Of a stretch of 64,000 nucleotides of DNA, positions 20,025 through 28,808 are shown piece after piece. The notes beneath the pieces are model-generated. The model had not been told where the DNA came from, did no database searches, and saw nothing but the letters and a program-made list of their open reading frames with translations. Source of the stretch: Halobacillus salinarum (lineage in GTDB: Bacteria; Bacillota; Bacilli; Bacillales; Halobacillaceae). The stretch lies in contig NZ_CP095073.1 in assembly GCF_022919095.1 (NCBI RefSeq), forward strand, positions 372,001 through 436,000. Reading direction: 5' to 3'. The position numbers were made by a program, and so were the translations under genes. The first letter of the stretch is position 1. Each line of letters begins with the position of its first letter.

Positions 20025-21164
20025 ATGAAAAATTGGTATCACGTCATTCCCAAGCATACAGGGCTTAGTTCATACATTTGGATCATCTTTTACTTGCTGC
20101 CGTTCTTTTTTATTTTTAAATCTTCCTCATTTGTAGAAATTCTGCTTGGCATCAGTATGGTGCTGCTGTTTTTTGTCTTGTACCAGCTGTCTTCCCAGAC
20201 GAAGCATGCCGGAAAGTATGTGTGGGTCAGCTTAGCGATGCTGATCAGCCTCGGAATGACGGTTTTATTCGGGTACATCTATTTTTCCCTCTTTCTCGTA
20301 TTCATCATCGGGAATATCGAAAACCGGGCAGGCTTTTTGTCTTTATATATTGTGCACTTAACGACGACCATTGCGGCTTTCATTCTTGTGTTTCTCGTCC
20401 AGCACGAATCGCTGTTTCCGCAGCTGCCGTTTATCATTATTAATCTCATCGGGGTGATTTTGCTTCCATTTACAATTCGCTACCGCAACAAGCAGCACGA
20501 ATTAGAAGGGGAGCTTGAGGATGCCAATCAAAAAATCTCCCAATTGATGGTCATCGAAGAGCGTGAGCGGATTGCACGTGATTTGCATGATACATTAGGC
20601 CAGAAGCTGTCTTTAATCGGCTTGAAAAGCGATTTAGCCGGTAAGCTTGTTCATGTAAAACCGGAGTCTTGCGCTAAGGAAATCCAGGACATCCAGGTGA
20701 CGGCAAGGACGGCATTAAAGGAAGTAAGAGAAATGGTGTCGAATATGAGCCGCTCGAAGCTCGAAGATGAATTGGTGCGTGTCCAGCAAATGATCGAAGC
20801 GGCAGAAATGGATTTTTATAAAGAAGGAAGCGCAGAGCTGTCCCATACGCCGTTACTTGTGGAAAATGTCTTGAGTATGTGCTTGAAAGAAGCGGTCACC
20901 AATATTGTCAAACACAGCAAGGCGGGTCACTGCCGGGTGGAGATCCATCAGTGTGCGGAGGAAGTCACGATCCTTGTTGAGGATGATGGGACAGGCATGA
21001 AAGATACCGCTGATTCGCTCCATGGCCATGGCCTGCAGGGGATGAAGGAAAGGCTTGAATTCGTCAATGGGCGGTTGAAGATCCAGACGTCGTCGGCAGG
21101 AACGAGTCTTCATATATCAGTGCCGAAAATTGTCCAGCAGGAAAAAGGAGAGAAAATCGAATGA
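20025..21164 (+). CDS. desK: DesK-type sensor histidine kinase
   Basis: The 379-residue membrane kinase has about five N-terminal helices (about 15-150) and a cytosolic HisKA_3/HATPase module. The phospho-acceptor lies in ERERIARDLHDTLGQKLSL (about residue 188) and the G box reads GHGLQGMKERL near the C terminus. In B. subtilis, membrane thickening at low temperature switches DesK from phosphatase to kinase. An upstream in-frame ATG at 19962 exists, but the ATG at 20025 is preceded by AAGGAGGCAGCT and starts MKNWYHVIPKHTGLSSYIWI, as in the family. It overlaps desR by four bases. Confidence 0.92.
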   Translation: MKNWYHVIPKHTGLSSYIWIIFYLLPFFFIFKSSSFVEILLGISMVLLFFVLYQLSSQTKHAGKYVWVSLAMLISLGMTVLFGYIYFSLFLVFIIGNIENRAGFLSLYIVHLTTTIAAFILVFLVQHESLFPQLPFIIINLIGVILLPFTIRYRNKQHELEGELEDANQKISQLMVIEERERIARDLHDTLGQKLSLIGLKSDLAGKLVHVKPESCAKEIQDIQVTARTALKEVREMVSNMSRSKLEDELVRVQQMIEAAEMDFYKEGSAELSHTPLLVENVLSMCLKEAVTNIVKHSKAGHCRVEIHQCAEEVTILVEDDGTGMKDTADSLHGHGLQGMKERLEFVNGRLKIQTSSAGTSLHISVPKIVQQEKGEKIE

Positions 21165-21760
21165 TACGGATCGTAATCGCAGAAGACCAGCTGATGCTGC
21201 TCGGTGCCCTCGGCTCTCTCTTGGATTTGGAAGAGGGAATGGAGGTGGTCGGCCAGGCGAACAACGGCGAGGAAGCCTGTCAGCTTGTCCGTACGCTGAA
21301 GCCGGACGTTTGTATTATGGACATTGAAATGCCAGCCAAAAGCGGGCTTGACGCAGCTGAGGAGCTGAAATCGGAGCCTTGTAAAATCATTATCCTGACG
21401 ACCTTTGCCCGGCCTGGATTTTTCGAACGGGCCCAAAAAGCTGGAGTCAGCGGTTATTTATTAAAGGACAGCCCAAGTGAAGAACTGGCGACGTCCATCC
21501 GGAAAATCATGGCCGGACAGCGGATCTTCGCCCCTGAGCTCGTCGATATCGCCTTCGGTAATGAAAATCCGCTCACCGACCGTGAACGAGAAGTGATCCA
21601 GCTGATGGCGGAAGGAAAAACGACCAAGGAAATTTCCGGGCAATTGTATATTACCCCCGGGACGGTGCGCAACTATATTTCGGTCATTTTAGATAAACTG
21701 GAGGTCAGCAACCGGATTGAGGCGATTTCCAGGTTTAAGGAAAAAGGCTGGTTTAAATAG
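21161..21760 (+). CDS. desR: DesR-type NarL/FixJ response regulator
   Basis: The 199-residue regulator has an N-terminal receiver domain (phospho-acceptor Asp in VCIMDIEMP, about residue 54) and a C-terminal LuxR-type helix-turn-helix (NPLTDREREVIQLMAEGKTTKEISGQLYITPGTVRNYIS, about 135-180). Phosphorylated DesR activates the desaturase gene in B. subtilis; gene order here is identical. It is co-translated with desK. Confidence 0.94.
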   Translation: MIRIVIAEDQLMLLGALGSLLDLEEGMEVVGQANNGEEACQLVRTLKPDVCIMDIEMPAKSGLDAAEELKSEPCKIIILTTFARPGFFERAQKAGVSGYLLKDSPSEELATSIRKIMAGQRIFAPELVDIAFGNENPLTDREREVIQLMAEGKTTKEISGQLYITPGTVRNYISVILDKLEVSNRIEAISRFKEKGWFK

Positions 21761-21799
21761 AAAAAAGCAGGACCAGGCGATGCTGGCCCTGCTTTTTTT
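21761..21799. terminator. bidirectional terminator between desR and a convergent small gene
   Basis: AAAAAGCAGG(A)CCAG pairs with CTGG(C)CCTGCTTTTT around a six-base loop, with an A run on one side and a T run on the other. Confidence 0.85.
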
Positions 21800-21992
21800 A
21801 CTGCTGTTCTTTATCTTCTTTACTCGGAATGACGCCGGTTTCGAAATGCTCTTTTTTATTAATGTACTCGTTTGGCTCTTCGCCGAACTCGGCGTTGTGA
21901 TTTTTAAACTGGGCAAGCCTGCCGTTGCGGTGTTCGCCGTGGTTTTTGTTTTCTTTAAACTGATTGTTGTGTTTTTTATCCTTTTTACTCAT
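21798..21992 (-). CDS. small hydrophilic protein of unknown function
   Basis: I do not recognise this 64-residue protein. It is highly charged, rich in Lys, Glu, Asn and His (MSKKDKKHNNQFKENKNHGE, later FKNHNAEFGEEPNEY), with no hydrophobic segment, and could be a small spore-associated or intrinsically disordered protein. It is judged real because a strong AGGTGGAG ribosome site lies four bases before the ATG and a terminator follows the stop. The ribosome site itself is buried in a hairpin (21996-22022), suggesting translational control. Confidence 0.7.
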   Translation of the reverse strand: MSKKDKKHNNQFKENKNHGEHRNGRLAQFKNHNAEFGEEPNEYINKKEHFETGVIPSKEDKEQQ

Positions 21993-21995
21993 GAT

Positions 21996-22022
21996 ACTCC
22001 ACCTTTCGTAAGAGGTTGGAGT
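21996..22022 (-). promoter_or_regulatory. hairpin sequestering the ribosome binding site
   Basis: On the minus strand ACTCC(A)ACCT pairs with AGGTGGAGT around an eight-base loop. The 3' arm is the whole Shine-Dalgarno sequence of the small gene starting at 21992, leaving only a few bases to the ATG. Confidence 0.5.
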
Positions 22023-22065
22023 TATTTTTTGCTAAAGCAGCGTCTTTATTCTTCTTACGCCTGCT

Positions 22066-22326
22066 TTAGAAGAATGAAAAGATGAATTGACTGAATAAGG
22101 CAGTTCCAACCGCTATGAATCCGTGGAACATCGTCACCCTGTACCTTTTTTCTGCCCGGGACTGTTTATGGAACAAATCCCAGGTCAAACGGATAAGAAA
22201 CACTAGAAGTATCCCTGAGATAATGGAAATGCTGGTGTTTGCAAGGGCGAAGACAACGATCACGAGTGCGAGGCCTGGCAGGGTATCATCCAGCCGGTTT
22301 TGATTTTGTTGTAATTTTTTTTGCAT
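22066..22326 (-). CDS. small two-helix membrane protein of unknown function
   Basis: The 86-residue protein has a charged N terminus (MQKKLQQNQNRLDD), a hydrophobic stretch at about 16-46 that may form one or two helices, a basic loop (HKQSRAEKRYR) and a C-terminal helix at about 66-86. No family is recognised. A GGGAG ribosome site nine bases before the ATG supports it. It faces the hydrophilic small gene in the same direction and may share its message. Confidence 0.6.
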   Translation of the reverse strand: MQKKLQQNQNRLDDTLPGLALVIVVFALANTSISIISGILLVFLIRLTWDLFHKQSRAEKRYRVTMFHGFIAVGTALFSQFIFSFF

Positions 22327-22530
22327 GTAAAACAGCTCCCAGCGGTGTTGGTTCCATCGCTCGTGGGCAAAGATTTTTGATACAAGCAGGAATGGTTTAT
22401 ATTGAGTTTATATAAATGGGCTACCCTTGTAGTGGTAACCTATAACGAGGACGGTTTTTCGATCATTGAGCTGCTCACAATGACTAAAAGAAACCGTAAG
22501 CCGATTGATTAATAAAAGGGAGAATGAACG

Positions 22531-23211
22531 ATGACGACAATCTTAATCGTTGACGACGATCCGAACATTCGTGAACTGGTACGCCTCGTCTTATCTAGAG
22601 ATGGCTTTCATCTGCTTGAAGCGGCGGATGGAAGAGAGGCGTTAGAGAAGCTTGAAACCGAAAAAATAGACCTGATAATTTTGGACATTATGATGCCGAA
22701 TGTGGACGGCTGGGAGCTGTGCCGCGAAATCCGCAGGTATTATCCGGAAAACCTGCCGATCTTAATGCTGACAGCTAAAGGGGAAACGTCTCAAAAGGTG
22801 AAAGGGTTTGACCTGGGCACGGATGATTATATGGTGAAGCCTTTTGCTTCAGCTGAGCTTGCGGCTCGCGTAAAAGCGCTGCTGAAACGGTATCAGATTA
22901 CAATTTCCAACCAAATTATGATTGGAAACGTGACGCTTGATCGTGGTTCTTATCAGGCGTCGATCGGGGAAAAAGAAATGCTGCTGCCGTTAAAGGAATT
23001 TGAACTGTTGTTTAAGCTTGCGGCAAACCCAGGAAAAACGTTTTCCAGGGAGCAGCTGATCGAAGACATTTGGGGATTTGATTATGAAGGCGAAGAGCGG
23101 ACGGTGGACGTGCATATCAACCGGCTGCGCCAGCGTTTATCCAAACAAGCAGCGAACCTGCAAATTACGACGATCCGCGGCCTCGGTTACCGTCTGGAGG
23201 TGAAAGAATGA
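22531..23211 (+). CDS. OmpR/PhoB-family response regulator
   Basis: The 226-residue protein has a receiver domain (Asp8/Asp9 pocket, phospho-acceptor Asp52 in LIILDIMMP, Lys in DYMVKPF) and a C-terminal winged helix (about 130-225, with FSREQLIEDIWGFDYEGEERTVDVHINRLRQRL). It overlaps the next histidine kinase gene by four bases, defining a two-component pair distinct from WalRK. The stimulus is unknown; envelope or antimicrobial stress is common for this class but not shown here. Confidence 0.94.
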   Translation: MTTILIVDDDPNIRELVRLVLSRDGFHLLEAADGREALEKLETEKIDLIILDIMMPNVDGWELCREIRRYYPENLPILMLTAKGETSQKVKGFDLGTDDYMVKPFASAELAARVKALLKRYQITISNQIMIGNVTLDRGSYQASIGEKEMLLPLKEFELLFKLAANPGKTFSREQLIEDIWGFDYEGEERTVDVHINRLRQRLSKQAANLQITTIRGLGYRLEVKE

Positions 23212-24278
23212 AGAGGGGCAGGGAGTGGTGGATGAGAATTGGCGGAATTGTGCTTGTAACGGCTGCGGTAGTCGGCTGCTGGTCGCTTGCCTACTACATG
23301 ACTTCGCGGCTTGACGTTCAGCTCCATCCTTATCCGCTGCAGATCATCAATTCGCTGTTGGGCTTTTTTATCTTTGGTGTGTTCATGTATGCCTTTTCCA
23401 AAATCGGCCGTGTGAAGAGACGCCAGCAGGATTTCTTCCGCCCGATGATTGAAGCGATGAAAGAAATCTCAAGAGGCAATTATAATATCGACTTAACGTC
23501 CTATGAGCATCTTGATCATCACCAGGGACATCCCATGACGGAATTTGTCGAGAATATTAGGAACATCGCAGATAATTTAGGTGAAATGGAACAGATGAGA
23601 CAGGAATTCATCTCCAATGTGTCTCATGAGATTCAATCACCGCTCACATCGATCAGCGGGTTCGCCTATGAACTGCAGCACAATGATTTAACCGACGCGA
23701 CACGCAACCGGTACTTGCACATCATCGAAAATGAGAGCTTACGTCTTTCCAAACTGAGTGAAAATCTGTTAAAGTTGACGTCGCTGGAATCCGACCATCC
23801 GCCTTTTGAACCGGCTGTATACAGGCTTGACCAGCAGCTGAGACGAGTGATTCTGTCTGCTGAGCCTCAGTGGAGCCAGAAGGAATTGGAATTAGAGGTT
23901 TCCCTGGATCCTGTTTCCGTTGAAGCAGATGAAGAGCTGATGGACCAGGTATGGCTCAATTTACTGCACAACGCCATCAAGTTTACCCCTGAAAAAGGCA
24001 CGATCAGTATCCAGTTAATGACGACGGAAGCTCATACAGTTATCCAGTTCATCGATAGCGGCATAGGGATATCGAAAGAGGACCAGCTGCATATTTTTGA
24101 GAGGTTTTACAAAGCCGATCGTTCCCGGACGAAGACGGCCGGCGGAAGCGGTCTTGGCTTGTCGATTGTGAAAAGAATTATGGATATGCACAGCGGGGAA
24201 ATAGAAGTGAAAAGTGAACAGGAAACCGGCACAGAGTTTCTCATTAAACTGCCGAAAAATCATCATTCTTCCTCATGA
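23208..24278 (+). CDS. sensor histidine kinase, partner of the preceding regulator
   Basis: The 356-residue kinase has two N-terminal helices (about 10-32 and 44-66) with a very short external loop, so it probably senses within the membrane. A linker is followed by HisKA with FISNVSHEIQSPLTSI (phospho-acceptor His140; the usual HELRTPL is HEIQSPL here) and a HATPase domain with N box LLHNAIKF, G1 SGIGISKED and G2 GGSGLGLSIVKRI. It is translationally coupled to the regulator gene. Confidence 0.93.
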   Translation: MKRGREWWMRIGGIVLVTAAVVGCWSLAYYMTSRLDVQLHPYPLQIINSLLGFFIFGVFMYAFSKIGRVKRRQQDFFRPMIEAMKEISRGNYNIDLTSYEHLDHHQGHPMTEFVENIRNIADNLGEMEQMRQEFISNVSHEIQSPLTSISGFAYELQHNDLTDATRNRYLHIIENESLRLSKLSENLLKLTSLESDHPPFEPAVYRLDQQLRRVILSAEPQWSQKELELEVSLDPVSVEADEELMDQVWLNLLHNAIKFTPEKGTISIQLMTTEAHTVIQFIDSGIGISKEDQLHIFERFYKADRSRTKTAGGSGLGLSIVKRIMDMHSGEIEVKSEQETGTEFLIKLPKNHHSSS

Positions 24279-24471
24279 AGCAGGCGTGTCTTCTGTTTTC
24301 AAAAGTTAGCAGGAGAGGAAAGAAGCACCAGGTTTATTTTCCATAATTATCCTTTTTTGAGGATAATCTTAGCAATGTTACCAAATTCATCGCTGATTAC
24401 CAAATTTTAATAGGCGCAGTGAACAAAAAGCCTGTCGAATCTTTACCTTTTTTGTCATAAAAAGAGGAATT

Positions 24472-24488
24472 TGTAACAGTAATGTAAT
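24472..24488 (+). promoter_or_regulatory. WalR box upstream of the M23 peptidase gene
   Basis: TGTAAC-AGTAA-TGTAAT matches exactly the WalR consensus TGTWAH-N5-TGTWAH on the coding strand, 205 bases before the start of the wall hydrolase gene. The rest of the 414-base gap holds a small ATTATCC/GGATAAT hairpin (24346-24367) and AT-rich DNA with nothing else assigned. Confidence 0.65.
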
Positions 24489-24692
24489 AAAAATCAATTA
24501 AAAAAAGTAACAATTTACACATTTTTAGGAAAAAGTAATGACTTTTTTCTCAAATCTGGCAACTATATTATAAGTGTATTACATCCTTCATAATCGGTTT
24601 CTTCAACCTTTGGCCTATGGTAGATTAAATGAGTGTAAAAAATATAAAGAATTAGAGATAAATAGGTTAACTTGTGTGGGAGGAAATAGACT

Positions 24693-26093
24693 GTGAGAAG
24701 GAAGTACGGAATTGGCAAGAAACTCGCGCTTATCGGAGTGCTGGGGGTTGGTTTGAGCGTAGGTACCGCTTATGCTGATAGCAGCCTTCAGACTATATAC
24801 CACGTTTATGTAGGGGATAAACATGTAGGTGTCGTAGAAAGCAAAAAAGATGTGCAGTCTTATTTGGATGAACGCGTCAAAGAAGCGGAAAGCAGCTATG
24901 ACAACTTGGATTTGCATATCCGCGAAGATGTTTCCTACGTCCCTGAGAAAATGTTTAGTCCTGACACGCATGACAAAAAAGTCATGGATGCTTTGGCGGA
25001 TGATGTGTCTGTCTCTGTCGATGCGGTAGGATTGACGATCGGTGGAGAGACAGTGGCTTACCTGCCGAACCAGAAGAAAGCTGATGAAGTTGTCGAAAAG
25101 CTTAAGGAAGAGTACGTAAAGCCTAAGACGCTTAAGAAGGTCGAAGAGCGCAGCGGCAAAAAACCAGAGCTTAAGGTTGGCGACTCTACTGTAATAGACG
25201 TCGCATTGACGAAAAAAGTTTCAAAAAATGAGGAAGAAGTGAAGCCTTCTTCTATTGTTTCCGTTGACGAAGCGGTGAAGCTTCTCGATCAAGGGAACTC
25301 AGAAAAAAAGATACATACCGTTGCTAAAGGGGAAGTCCTCGGAGAAATAGCAGGCCAGTATGATCTTTCCACTGACAAAATCATCGAGATGAATCCTGAT
25401 CTGAAAAAAGAGGGTACCCTTCATATCGGTGACCAAGTAAACGTCACGGATATTGTGCCTTTAACAGAAGTGAAAGTAAGAGAGGAAGGCGTTCGAAAAG
25501 AAACCCTGCCTCATAAAACAAAAACCGTAAAAACGGATGACCTTTATAAAGGGAAAACCAAAGTGAAACAAGAAGGTAAAGATGGAGAGAAGAAGGTCCA
25601 CTACTACATCCGTAAGAAAAATGGCGAAGCTGTAGGAAGAGGCGTGATGGAAGAAGAGGTTCTTTCTAAACCGAAGGAAAAAATCATTCTTAAAGGGACG
25701 AAGGTGATTCCTTCACGCGGCACGGGTGACTTTGCCTGGCCGGCTTCCGGCGGCGTGATCACGAGCCACATGGGCAAACGCTGGGGCGAGTTCCACAAAG
25801 GCATTGATATTGCCGGTGTCAGCAACCGCGGCATTAAAGCAGCCGACAACGGCGTAGTGGTTTCTGCCGGCTACACGACCGGTGGATACGGCAACAAAAT
25901 TGTCATTGACCATAAAAATGGCTACCGCACGACGTACGCCCACCTCAAATCCATTAACGTACACGCCGGTCAAACCGTGCAGCGCGGCAAGAAGATCGGA
26001 GTCATGGGGACGACAGGGCATTCGACAGGCGTCCATCTTCATTTTGAAATTCGCAAAAACGGATCTCTAAAAAATCCAGAATCCTTCTATTAA
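24693..26093 (+). CDS. secreted LysM-G5-M23 peptidoglycan endopeptidase
   Basis: The 466-residue exported protein cleaves peptide cross-bridges in the wall. A signal or anchor helix (LALIGVLGVGLSVGTAYADS, about 9-29) precedes a mixed region, a LysM domain (about 206-252, IHTVAKGEVLGEIAGQYDLS), a G5 domain (about 255-340) and a C-terminal LytM/M23 domain (about 345-466). Zinc ligands are visible in EFHKGIDIAG and HLHFEI, with a further histidine in TYAHLKS. The start is GTG with GGAGGAAAT ahead. It sits just upstream of walR and carries a WalR box, so WalRK control of this hydrolase is a strong inference. Confidence 0.92.
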   Translation: MRRKYGIGKKLALIGVLGVGLSVGTAYADSSLQTIYHVYVGDKHVGVVESKKDVQSYLDERVKEAESSYDNLDLHIREDVSYVPEKMFSPDTHDKKVMDALADDVSVSVDAVGLTIGGETVAYLPNQKKADEVVEKLKEEYVKPKTLKKVEERSGKKPELKVGDSTVIDVALTKKVSKNEEEVKPSSIVSVDEAVKLLDQGNSEKKIHTVAKGEVLGEIAGQYDLSTDKIIEMNPDLKKEGTLHIGDQVNVTDIVPLTEVKVREEGVRKETLPHKTKTVKTDDLYKGKTKVKQEGKDGEKKVHYYIRKKNGEAVGRGVMEEEVLSKPKEKIILKGTKVIPSRGTGDFAWPASGGVITSHMGKRWGEFHKGIDIAGVSNRGIKAADNGVVVSAGYTTGGYGNKIVIDHKNGYRTTYAHLKSINVHAGQTVQRGKKIGVMGTTGHSTGVHLHFEIRKNGSLKNPESFY

Positions 26094-26099
26094 AAATAT

Positions 26100-26131
26100 T
26101 CCGCTATGATTTTTTCATAGCGGATTTTTTA
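26100..26131 (+). terminator. terminator after the M23 peptidase gene
   Basis: TCCGCTATGA/TCATAGCGGA with a short T-rich loop is followed by TTTTTT, separating this gene from walR. Confidence 0.85.
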
Positions 26132-26269
26132 TATAAAATCAGACATGATAAAGTGTAAGAGAAAAAAACAGCACAACCGCACGATTATTCAGCTAATGTA
26201 AGACATTTGGACAGAAATACGTTAAAATGAAGGAATAGTATAGAAGTCGATGAAAGGGAAGTGAACGTT

Positions 26270-26974
26270 ATGGCGCAAAAAATATTAGTGGTCGATGACG
26301 AAAAGCCTATTGCCGATATACTTAAATTTAATCTAGAAAAAGAAGGATATGACGTCGTATGTGCATACGACGGAGATGAAGCCATTCATAAAGCGGATCT
26401 TGAGGATCCGGATTTAATTCTGCTTGATATTATGCTTCCGAACAAAGATGGCAATGAAGTCTGCCGTGAGGTTCGCAAAAATCATAACATGCCGATCATC
26501 ATGCTGACGGCTAAAGACGCAGAAATTGATAAAGTACTGGGCTTGGAAATGGGAGCCGACGATTACGTCACGAAGCCGTTCAGCAACCGGGAATTGATCG
26601 CCCGGGTGAAGGCGAATCTCCGCCGCCAGCAGCAGGAGCCGGAAGACGGGACGCAAGGGTCGAAGGACATTACGATTGGCAGGCTTGCCATCCATCCTGA
26701 CGCTTATACGGTCACTAGAGACGGCAATTACATTGAACTCACCCACCGTGAATTCGAACTCCTGCATTATTTAGCGCGTCATATCGGACAGGTCATGACC
26801 CGCGAGCATCTGCTTGAAACCGTCTGGGGATATGATTATTACGGCGATGTGCGTACAGTGGATGTAACCGTCCGGAGACTTCGTGAAAAAATCGAAGAAA
26901 ACCCGAGCAATCCGACATGGATCGTGACTCGGCGCGGTGTGGGGTATTATTTAAGAAATCCAGAGCAGGAGTAA
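26270..26974 (+). CDS. walR: response regulator WalR
   Basis: WalR is the essential OmpR-family regulator of cell-wall hydrolase genes in low-GC Gram-positive bacteria. The 234-residue protein shows the receiver domain with phospho-acceptor Asp53 ([13 protein letters not shown]) and the winged helix (about 135-232). The ATG at 26270 is preferred over an in-frame GTG at 26261 because AAGGGAAG sits eight bases before it and the product then begins [16 protein letters not shown]. It heads walR-walK-walH-walI-walJ-htrA. Confidence 0.97.
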   Translation: MAQKILVVDDEKPIADILKFNLEKEGYDVVCAYDGDEAIHKADLEDPDLILLDIMLPNKDGNEVCREVRKNHNMPIIMLTAKDAEIDKVLGLEMGADDYVTKPFSNRELIARVKANLRRQQQEPEDGTQGSKDITIGRLAIHPDAYTVTRDGNYIELTHREFELLHYLARHIGQVMTREHLLETVWGYDYYGDVRTVDVTVRRLREKIEENPSNPTWIVTRRGVGYYLRNPEQE

Positions 26975-26981
26975 TGTTTTC

Positions 26982-28808
26982 ATGCAGAAAGTAGGTTTTT
27001 TTCAATCGGTCCGCTTAAAACTGATTGTTGTTTACGTGCTTCTATTGTTACTAGGCATTCAAGTGATTGGGGCCTACTTTGTTCATCGGTTGGAAGCACA
27101 GCTGAAGGATAATTTTACAAATTCCATTGAGGGACGGATCGACACGTTAACCTACAGCTTGCAGCAATCGTTTACAGCGGATCGTACTGAAACCGATCCG
27201 ACGTTAGAATCTGAAGTCAAAGACTTAATTACGCGGTTTAATTACAGTTCCAATGATATCCGCAAGCTGCAGGTCATCGACAAGAACCAGCGCGTCGTGG
27301 CCGCTTACGGATATGAGTCATCGCTGAGCGGCAAGAAAACGTCCAGCATCAAAATCACCCAGTCGCTCATTCTCGGGAACCCCAGTCCTGAAACGTTAGT
27401 CGATCCCGAGACGAACAAACGCGTCTGGGTCGGGACGAGGCCGATCAGCACCAACTCGAAAATTTTAGGAACGGTCTATTACGAAGCCGATATGAGCAGC
27501 GTGTATAACCAGCTGCAAAAAATCAACAGTATCTTTGCTAAGGGCACGATTTTGGCGATTACCATTACTGCGCTCCTCGGGATTCTTGTCGCCCGAACGA
27601 TTACGAAGCCGTTGAGCGAGATGCGCAAGCAGGCGCAGATTATGGCGACCGGCGACTTCTCTCAGAAAGTGGAAGTCCACGGCAATGATGAGATCGGCCA
27701 GCTCGGGGTCACGTTCAACGATTTAAATGACAAGTTGAAATTGTCGCATGCCACGATTGAAGGAGAACGACGCAAGCTCAGCTCGGTCTTATCCAACATG
27801 TCCGACGGCGTCATTGCGACGGATCGCTTAGGCGCGATCACGTTAATGAATGCACCGGCCTCAGTCCTGATCGGCCAGACCTTTGAAGAAGTGAAAGGCC
27901 AGTCGCTGATCGATGTGCTCGACTTAAATGACCAGCTCTCCGATATATCCGAAATCGAAAACACGGACTCCATCATTACCGATCTAAGCTCAGAGGATCA
28001 GCACCTTCTGCTTAAAGCGAATTTTTCCGTTGTCAGTGATGAAAACGATGAAATGGACGGCTTTATTACGGTAATCAGTGACGTAACCGAACAGGAGAAG
28101 GTGGAACAGGAACGCAGGGAGTTTGTTTCGAACGTTTCCCACGAACTTCGCACACCACTCACAACGATGCGCAGTTACATAGAAGCTCTTACCGAAGGCG
28201 CCTGGCAGGACCCGGATATTGCTCCCCGCTTCCTCGATGTGACGCAGACCGAAACCGACCGCATGATCCGGCTTGTCAATGACTTACTGCAGCTGACAAA
28301 AATGGATCATAAAGAATCCAATATGATGAAAAACCGTGTGGAATTCATGGAGTTTTTCAATCACGTGATCGACCGGTTTGAAATGCATAAACGGGAAAAC
28401 ATCGAATTTAAACGAGAGCTTCCTGATCGTAAACTGTATGTCTGGATTGATAAAGATAAGCTGACCCAGGTCGTCGATAATGTGATCTCCAATGCGATCA
28501 AATATTCACCCGAAGGCGGCACGATCCGGTTTAAAGCGACAACGAATAAAAAACAGCTGATCATCAGCATTTCTGATGAAGGGCTCGGCATGCCGGCGAA
28601 TACGGTCGACAAAATTTTCGATCGTTTTTACCGTGTCGATAAATCGCGGACGAGAGAATTAGGCGGCACCGGCCTTGGACTTGCCATTGCCCGGGAAATA
28701 ATTGATGCCCACCACGGGAAAATATGGGCGGAGAGTCAAGAAGGTAAAGGCACCACCGTGCTCTTTACACTTCCGCTAATGAGCCAGAAGCGGAGGGGTA
28801 AAAAATGA
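26982..28808 (+). CDS. walK: sensor histidine kinase WalK
   Basis: The 608-residue kinase has two membrane helices (about 11-32 and 186-206) bounding an extracytoplasmic Cache-like domain, then HAMP (about 206-258), PAS (about 260-365), HisKA with FVSNVSHELRTPLTTMRSY (His387) and HATPase with GGTGLGLAIAREI. This is the full WalK layout. It phosphorylates WalR in response to wall status and is restrained by WalH and WalI. The gene overlaps walH by four bases. Confidence 0.97.
   Translation: MQKVGFFQSVRLKLIVVYVLLLLLGIQVIGAYFVHRLEAQLKDNFTNSIEGRIDTLTYSLQQSFTADRTETDPTLESEVKDLITRFNYSSNDIRKLQVIDKNQRVVAAYGYESSLSGKKTSSIKITQSLILGNPSPETLVDPETNKRVWVGTRPISTNSKILGTVYYEADMSSVYNQLQKINSIFAKGTILAITITALLGILVARTITKPLSEMRKQAQIMATGDFSQKVEVHGNDEIGQLGVTFNDLNDKLKLSHATIEGERRKLSSVLSNMSDGVIATDRLGAITLMNAPASVLIGQTFEEVKGQSLIDVLDLNDQLSDISEIENTDSIITDLSSEDQHLLLKANFSVVSDENDEMDGFITVISDVTEQEKVEQERREFVSNVSHELRTPLTTMRSYIEALTEGAWQDPDIAPRFLDVTQTETDRMIRLVNDLLQLTKMDHKESNMMKNRVEFMEFFNHVIDRFEMHKRENIEFKRELPDRKLYVWIDKDKLTQVVDNVISNAIKYSPEGGTIRFKATTNKKQLIISISDEGLGMPANTVDKIFDRFYRVDKSRTRELGGTGLGLAIAREIIDAHHGKIWAESQEGKGTTVLFTLPLMSQKRRGKK

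Noticed and set aside
22032-22069. CTAAAGCAG/CTGCTTTAG inverted repeat as a terminator
   Set aside because: The nine-base stem is perfect but has a 20-base loop and no T run on either strand; it may be chance.
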